DNA of 64,000 bases from Granulosicoccus sp045110475. Its GTDB lineage: Bacteria; Pseudomonadota; Gammaproteobacteria; Granulosicoccales; Granulosicoccaceae. This document shows, one piece after another, positions 59,409 through 64,000 of the stretch. The notes under the pieces were generated by a model, which was not told where the DNA came from, searched no databases, and saw only the letters and a list, made by a program, of their open reading frames with translations. Location: positions 62,001-126,000 of the forward strand of contig JBGCGC010000005.1 of NCBI GenBank assembly GCA_045110475.1. The letters run 5' to 3'. Numbering within the stretch: the first letter of the stretch is position 1; each line of letters starts with the position of its first letter. Made by a program: the position numbers and the translations under genes.

Positions 59409-60362
59409 ATGAAATACTGGACACTTCCTTTCCTAATGGCTTCTGTGGCTCAGGTTGCGTGCTCCGGCGGAGGCACCGGTGCCGATGACACCTCTGTGCT
59501 CAACGATCCGACGACCTTCTCTGACGGCGCTGATCTAGCCTTTGACACCAGCAACCTGATGAATGACGGTGGAATAGGACCCACACCCAACTACTGGAGC
59601 TGCAGGCTACGTCAGAATAACTCAACAGTAGCCTTGGAAACTTCCTATCAATTCTTTACCGACTTGTCCGGTGTGTCTTACCTTGGCGCAGGCTCGGTCT
59701 ATTTCAGTTGGGATGTAACGGGAGCTGAGTCAGGGTACATCGACATTGTTAACGATTCCGGCAATATCCCGGTCGAGCGCTGGTTCGTGAGTATGCGATC
59801 ACCTACGCGGTTTTCCGCTGCCATGGTGTACGCAGAATCGCAGAACGATCTGGAGGGTCTATCGGCAGCACAATCCAGCGGCGATATAAACTGCGTGCTG
59901 TATGCAGATGATGGCGTGCTCAATCCAGATGATGAAGGGATCCTGGAGCAGCTCAGCGATGGCAATAGTGGCGGCTCTGACGGGGACATCACGAGCATTG
60001 CGCAATCACTGCTTAACACAGACTCCGAGTTTGGCCTGGAAAGCCAGTTGTGGCAATGCACAGCCATAGACGGCAGTCTGGATCTGCTACTGGGCTTTTA
60101 CCGCGATGGCATAGGCGGCGTTTACAACACACGCACTGGAGAGCTGCAAGGCTCCCAGACCACTTATACGGTCAGTGAAATTGACGGTGTAGGTAACGTC
60201 TCCATAGACGCCGTATTGAACAATGAAGCCGATCAACTGACATTAAGTAGTCTGGTCTTCGACCCCAGCGGCTTTTTTGATGCAAGGTTGCAAACAGCAG
60301 TGAACAACGAAGACGTGCTGATAACCTGCAATACGCTGAATACAGCAGAACTGGCGTTGTAA
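59409..60362 (+). CDS. Exported (probable lipo-) protein with two similar domains
   Basis: 317 aa from the chosen ATG. The signal region MKYWTLPFLMASVAQVAC-SGGG ends in a cysteine that could be lipidated, although the residue at -3 is unusual. Two halves look related: each starts with an aromatic-x-Cys (YWSCRLRQ at about 62 and LWQCTAID at about 215) and runs through beta-type sequence to a closing Cys (DINCVLY and LITCNTL), suggesting a duplicated disulfide-linked beta domain. No family is recognised. A Gly/Ser/Asp linker (DGNSGGSDGD) separates them. The longer frame from 59358 is less likely. A strong hairpin follows at 60369-60409. Confidence 0.72.
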   Translation: MKYWTLPFLMASVAQVACSGGGTGADDTSVLNDPTTFSDGADLAFDTSNLMNDGGIGPTPNYWSCRLRQNNSTVALETSYQFFTDLSGVSYLGAGSVYFSWDVTGAESGYIDIVNDSGNIPVERWFVSMRSPTRFSAAMVYAESQNDLEGLSAAQSSGDINCVLYADDGVLNPDDEGILEQLSDGNSGGSDGDITSIAQSLLNTDSEFGLESQLWQCTAIDGSLDLLLGFYRDGIGGVYNTRTGELQGSQTTYTVSEIDGVGNVSIDAVLNNEADQLTLSSLVFDPSGFFDARLQTAVNNEDVLITCNTLNTAELAL

Positions 60363-60368
60363 AACGAA

Positions 60369-60409
60369 GCTGGCGCCAGCGATATCATGACGATTTCGCT
60401 GGCGCCAGC
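60369..60409. terminator. Strong hairpin between converging genes
   Basis: GCTGGCGCCAGCGA (60369-60382) pairs perfectly with TCGCTGGCGCCAGC (60396-60409). There is no T tract, so this is a strong stem that could block or process transcripts rather than a textbook terminator. Confidence 0.55.
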
Positions 60410-60437
60410 GCAAAGAACAGTCCTTGACTGACAGGGT

Positions 60438-61358
60438 TTACAAGCCGCCCGGTACGCCTGGAGGCGTCGTTATATCGTCGTTGTTATCCGCAACGAGAAT
60501 GGCGACTTCAGCGCAAGCCAGCGTGTCGCTGGTGTCGGCGACGTCAAAGGTCAGGTTGCTACCGACCGCTCCGGTGACCAGCAATGCTCCATCGTCTTGC
60601 GCGTCAACGTTCAGGGTTCCCGATTGCGGACAGGTAACGGCCTGCCCCGTCAGACCACTGGATGTGACGGTAGCCGCGGTCAAGCCGAATCTTGGTGCGG
60701 CAGCAGTCAGGTTGACTTGCACGTTCTGCTGTGCTGAACCGGCATTGCTGATGGTCACTGTGGATTGAGTCAGGGTAACGTCGGACTGGCCGTCGTTCAC
60801 CACCAGATCAGCCGCAGATACAGCGATACTACCCGGTGTGGAGACAACGGCTGCAGTCCCGTTGATTGACAGGACGCGGGTTCCAGAGACAATCTGCAGC
60901 TCAGTGAATGATTGATTTCCGGTAAAGCCATTGTCGAATGCACCGTCGTAGGCAATCTGGCCAGTCAGTCTTGGACCCTCACCACCCAATTGACAATCAG
61001 CAAAATTAAATGTCTGCGTCGTGCCGCCAACAACCTCAAAAGAGCCAGACGTCCCGCAACCGGCCGGTGTCGAACTATTCAAAAGCAAGGCGCTGGTATT
61101 TGAAAATGAGTAAACCAGAATGTCTGTCAGTTCCAGAGTTTCGATTGCCAGATTTCGGGCGTTACTCGGGTTGATCGCTGGTGAGCCCGGTGGGGGCCCT
61201 TCCTCGATGATATCGCCACCGTTGTCTGGATCCGTAGGTGTCTCGTCAGTCCCTGGATCGGCTGCGGTGTCGTTGTCACTGCTGCAACCTGCCACAAGTG
61301 CGATCGACAGTAGAACTGCAAGACTCGTACGAGGTGACAGATTAGATGAATGAAGCAC
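60438..61358 (-). CDS. Lipoprotein of unknown function
   Basis: A 306-aa protein with a clear lipoprotein signal: SLAVLLSIALVAGC with Cys25, then SSDND, which favours outer-membrane sorting. A linker rich in Asp, Pro, Gly and Thr follows, then a beta-rich domain with much Thr, Ser, Val and Asn and a few cysteines (AGCGTSGSF, FADCQLGG, VTCPQSG, LACAEVA), probably disulfide-bonded. No family is recognised. It lies between two exported-protein genes and is on the same strand as the metzincin, 261 bases away, but probably has its own promoter. Confidence 0.78.
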   Translation of the reverse strand: MLHSSNLSPRTSLAVLLSIALVAGCSSDNDTAADPGTDETPTDPDNGGDIIEEGPPPGSPAINPSNARNLAIETLELTDILVYSFSNTSALLLNSSTPAGCGTSGSFEVVGGTTQTFNFADCQLGGEGPRLTGQIAYDGAFDNGFTGNQSFTELQIVSGTRVLSINGTAAVVSTPGSIAVSAADLVVNDGQSDVTLTQSTVTISNAGSAQQNVQVNLTAAAPRFGLTAATVTSSGLTGQAVTCPQSGTLNVDAQDDGALLVTGAVGSNLTFDVADTSDTLACAEVAILVADNNDDITTPPGVPGGL

Positions 61359-61619
61359 AGATTTCTCCTAATGTTCAGTAATTGTGTGAGTATGAACAGT
61401 CGCTCGCTGTGATCGCCATTCGACCTGCTCGTCTGGGCTAGACGGTAGCACTTAACTGCAGCATGAACAACGAACCAATCGGCAATGCAATCTGTTCAGG
61501 GCAGGTATTGCCCTGTATCTCACCATAATGAGCATAGCTGCACTTTAACTGCTTTGCCTCTGGGATCTCCCGTCTATTGCAACTACAGCAACTGCGCCTC
61601 ACGCCAGAGCAGATGCTAA

Positions 61620-63287
61620 TCAGGGCGTAAGCAACTCGGCCGATGGTATAGGGAAGCGCAGTTTGTAACCCTCGTCGCCAGCCAGAACCCAGGCCGCTGA
61701 GAACTTACCCACAGCACCGGTCGTGGTGTCCAGCCTTTCGTAGTCTCCAAGCTCACCATCGTACCGAAAGCCAACCTGACCGACCTTGCAATCGGGTGTG
61801 GGCGAGCCTCCCGGGAAACAGGCGGTTCCGCCGTCACCGGTAGGCGGATCGGCCTGAAAAAGATTTTGTCGGTTACCGAAAGGGTCAACTGCAACTGCAT
61901 CCGCCCAGGTTACCGGGTAGCGATAAGGCATGCCAACAAGATTCCACCCGGAGAATTCTCCCGATGCCGTGTCGATATAAAGCGCGGTATCGAGCTGCGC
62001 GTTGTACTCACCCGTCACATCGATGGTGGCACCGGAATCCGTTGCAATGATCCAGTAGGCTTTTGAACTGTCAAGCTCATCGGTGAGAGTAAGTGCCCTG
62101 TACGCGCCTTCGCTCAGGCCATTGTCTGATTCTGTGTATTCATAACTATAGATTGCCCAGGTTGTACCAATAGTTGATTGCCCGAGATCATCCCCCAGAA
62201 CATCACCGACAGTGGCGGAGGTGGAGATACCAACCTGACAAGGTAATGAAATCATCTCCCAGACGTCCGGTGTCAGCTCCATGGATTCAGTGCATGGAGG
62301 CGTGTTGTTGAAATACCAGTCGTCGTTGGGATCAAAGTAGATTTGTGCTCTTGAGATGACGATGTTGGTATTGTCAGCGTAAAACCCTGCCAGATCACAC
62401 GCAGCAAATCCGGTTTTGGTCACATCCATTTCCACGGTGATATTGCAGTCCTCACCTTCAGTAATGCCCCCATAGGTAAGTTTGACAGTGTAGTCATCGT
62501 CGGTACCCTGAATAGCATCAAAGCCACTTCTGGCATAGCGCAAAGTGGAGACATCGTCGTGACCCAGCGTGCGCTGAATTTCGTCATTAAAGGTGCCCTG
62601 CTGCATGACAGCTTCTGTATTCGGGATCGCGAAGCGACCGGTCGCCGAGACCTCTCTATCGGCGTTGGCGGGAAAAGTATCACCAAACGGCAGGTCGGCA
62701 AGTTCACGCCTGTAATTAGAGGAATCGACAACCTCTTGCTCGACAAACGGGTTATTGGAGTCGGCATAGAAAAAATTGCGATTGATGTCATCGCCTCTAA
62801 TATCATCCGCGGAACCTATCAGCCCATCAGGGCCTTCATTCAAATCGAACACGCCGTTTGCGCCTGGCGTGGCCGCGGAGAAATTTTCCTGCCTTTTCTG
62901 AAGGCCAAAACCCGTACCGATATTAGGGTGATCGATTCCCAGGCAATGTCCAAATTCATGCAGCGACACAGATTCGAAATCGTAGGTATTTGATGGCAGT
63001 GGTATTTGGCGCAGGTTGGCTGAGGTGGACTGCAACTTGTTCCACACGGCAATGTTGTTCCGCAGCGGTCGCTCCATCTCGCTGGCAAACGGTGTTCCCG
63101 GCACAATGCAGACGTTAAGCGTTAGCTCACCACCAGTTCCATCGTAGCCTTCCGGGTGGGTAACGCTGTCCGGTAGCTGATCAAAGGTGTAGCCGCCCGC
63201 CTGAACGGAGGTGGTAAAGGATGCGAGCACACCGACAATTGCTGTCGCGACAGGCACTGCACACTGCGCTTTCCTTAACTTTGCCAT
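61620..63287 (-). CDS. Secreted metzincin metalloprotease with C-terminal shared module
   Basis: 555 aa with a signal peptide (about 1-30, TTSVQA-GG). The zinc site HEFGHCLGIDH (110-120) matches H-E-x2-H-x2-G-x2-H of metzincins. A Met-turn candidate NTEAVMQQGTF (Met228) and GHDDVSTLRYA follow about 110 residues later, as in matrixin-like proteases with an insert. The insert has Asp/Asn-rich stretches that may bind calcium. Residues about 341-545 resemble the module of the GH16 and SGNH proteins: VWEMISLPCQV, GTTWAIYSYEY, SKAYWIIA, WNLVGMPY and KFSAAWVLAGD. This protease may process surface proteins. The next gene begins two bases after its start region on the same strand, so both are probably cotranscribed. 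Confidence 0.85.
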   Translation of the reverse strand: MAKLRKAQCAVPVATAIVGVLASFTTSVQAGGYTFDQLPDSVTHPEGYDGTGGELTLNVCIVPGTPFASEMERPLRNNIAVWNKLQSTSANLRQIPLPSNTYDFESVSLHEFGHCLGIDHPNIGTGFGLQKRQENFSAATPGANGVFDLNEGPDGLIGSADDIRGDDINRNFFYADSNNPFVEQEVVDSSNYRRELADLPFGDTFPANADREVSATGRFAIPNTEAVMQQGTFNDEIQRTLGHDDVSTLRYARSGFDAIQGTDDDYTVKLTYGGITEGEDCNITVEMDVTKTGFAACDLAGFYADNTNIVISRAQIYFDPNDDWYFNNTPPCTESMELTPDVWEMISLPCQVGISTSATVGDVLGDDLGQSTIGTTWAIYSYEYTESDNGLSEGAYRALTLTDELDSSKAYWIIATDSGATIDVTGEYNAQLDTALYIDTASGEFSGWNLVGMPYRYPVTWADAVAVDPFGNRQNLFQADPPTGDGGTACFPGGSPTPDCKVGQVGFRYDGELGDYERLDTTTGAVGKFSAAWVLAGDEGYKLRFPIPSAELLTP

Positions 63288-63289
63288 TT

Positions 63290-63847
63290 TTATTGCCCCG
63301 CCTGAGTGAAGAGTGTAATCAGACGTTCGTGCAAAGCATTGAGCGGACTGAGCTGTTCTGAATCAAGTGTAGCGGTGGCTATCACCGATACGTCTTCCAA
63401 CACCACGGTTTGCAAAATATCTGGCGTGGTGCCGTCGCCCGAGGACAGGCTATCCTGACCTTGTACCCGGTTGAATTCGAAAACCGTAGTGGTCGGATCG
63501 GATGAATAGCGAAGCTCGCCATCAACGGCTTCGGCCGACGCATCCGTCAGAGCGGCCTCATCAAATTGAGCAACACCCGCTTGCTGTGCCAGATCCTTGA
63601 TGGCCAGTAGCTCGTCTTCACTGAGCGTTAATTCGTAAATGCCAGGGTTTCGGTTGCCCTCGGCGCGGTAGATGATGACATCACCGGTGGCGTAAACACG
63701 AACCATCGGGAATTCATCGCTGCTGTCTACCAGAGGATGTGATTGGTCATACGTGACAATGGGCACCAGATCCTGCGTTTGGGCCAATGCGCAAGGCACT
63801 GTTACCGCCGCCGCAATGCCGGCGAACAGACTTCTCCACAAACCCAT
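63290..63847 (-). CDS. Exported protein of unknown function, upstream of the metzincin
   Basis: 185 aa from ATG 63847, chosen because GGGAGATCGAAG precedes it. The longer frame to 63904 adds a basic leader. The signal peptide is LWRSLFAGIAAAVTVPCALAQ. The mature part contains PMVRVYATGDVIIYRAEG and NPGIYELTLSEDELLAIKDLA, then FEFNRVQG, a pattern seen in small secreted proteins of unknown function. It is separated from the metzincin by two bases, so it may be a chaperone, inhibitor or substrate of the protease. This is inference from position only. Confidence 0.75.
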   Translation of the reverse strand: MGLWRSLFAGIAAAVTVPCALAQTQDLVPIVTYDQSHPLVDSSDEFPMVRVYATGDVIIYRAEGNRNPGIYELTLSEDELLAIKDLAQQAGVAQFDEAALTDASAEAVDGELRYSSDPTTTVFEFNRVQGQDSLSSGDGTTPDILQTVVLEDVSVIATATLDSEQLSPLNALHERLITLFTQAGQ

Positions 63848-64000
63848 CTTCGATCTCCCTGTATGACTTCCTTCGCGTCTGGAGTGGTATGAACCACTTC
63901 GCAAATATTACCTGATTTTTCCATCAGGATTACTTGTAACAGTGGAAATGACAAGATCTATGCCAAATGTAATGAGGCTGAATCTGCCGCTGCATTTTAC

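Noticed and set aside
1..64000. CRISPR arrays, tRNA or rRNA genes, phage genes and transposases
   Set aside because: None seen. The repeats present are palindromic elements, not spaced direct repeats, and no integrase or transposase motif was found.

Overview
The window is chromosomal DNA from a Gram-negative bacterium, most likely a gammaproteobacterium. The cmoA-cmoB tRNA-modification pair, a tyrosine-sensitive-type DAHP synthase, an MnmD-type tRNA methyltransferase, outer-membrane export proteins and lipoprotein signals all fit this. A marine Chromatiales/Granulosicoccaceae-like host is possible, but that is inference only. No rRNA, tRNA, CRISPR array, transposase or phage gene was seen. 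Small palindromic, MITE-like repeats are scattered between genes.

Layout. (1) About 1-6.2 kb is housekeeping: a membrane/coiled-coil protein, DAHP synthase, the wobble-uridine enzymes CmoA and CmoB, an unrecognised protein and MnmD. (2) 6.6-11.9 kb (+) holds sugar-nucleotide and envelope genes: UDP-glucose dehydrogenase, a MATE transporter, MurB, and a bifunctional mannose-1-P guanylyltransferase/mannose-6-P isomerase. (3) 12.2-40.7 kb, mainly on the minus strand, is a large exopolysaccharide locus. It contains the Wzc tyrosine kinase/co-polymerase, a short Wza (OPX) protein and a separate outer-membrane barrel. It also contains what looks like a complete polyprenyl-phospho-D-arabinofuranose pathway (UbiA-HAD fusion, DprE1, DprE2, SMR flippase candidate), three GT4-type glycosyltransferases, a VanZ protein and a secreted beta-helix protein. 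The last part is one tight operon: Wzy, acyltransferase, Wzx, GT4, PIG-L deacetylase, a GT-C-like protein, ATP-grasp ligase, D-2-hydroxyacid dehydrogenase, aminotransferase, with a tandem GH16 glycanase just upstream. (4) 40.7-46.3 kb holds secreted proteins: an SGNH hydrolase, a lipoprotein-like paralogue of the beta-helix protein and an anchored acidic protein. A possibly broken small gene pair lies before them. (5) 46.3-59.1 kb is a second glycan locus: initiating phosphoglycosyltransferase, methyltransferase, ExoA-like GT2, two DegT-type aminotransferases and a second Wzy/Wzx pair. Next to it is an unusual cassette with a 62-aa polyproline-ended peptide, a PqqD-HPr-kinase fusion, a nucleotidyltransferase and a membrane di-iron hydroxylase. 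(6) 59.4-63.8 kb holds exported proteins, including a metzincin protease.

How the parts fit (inference). UDP-glucuronate and GDP-mannose from region 2 feed glycan assembly in region 3. Lipid-linked arabinofuranose may be flipped and added by the GT-C-like enzyme. The deacetylase, aminotransferase, dehydrogenase and ATP-grasp set could build a carboxylic acid and attach it to a freed sugar amine. Wzx, Wzy, Wzc, Wza and the barrel flip, polymerise and export the polymer, and GH16, SGNH and beta-helix proteins trim or modify it outside. The GH16, SGNH and metzincin proteins share an unfamiliar module of about 200 residues. That module and the PqqD-kinase/peptide cassette are the best candidates for undescribed biology here.
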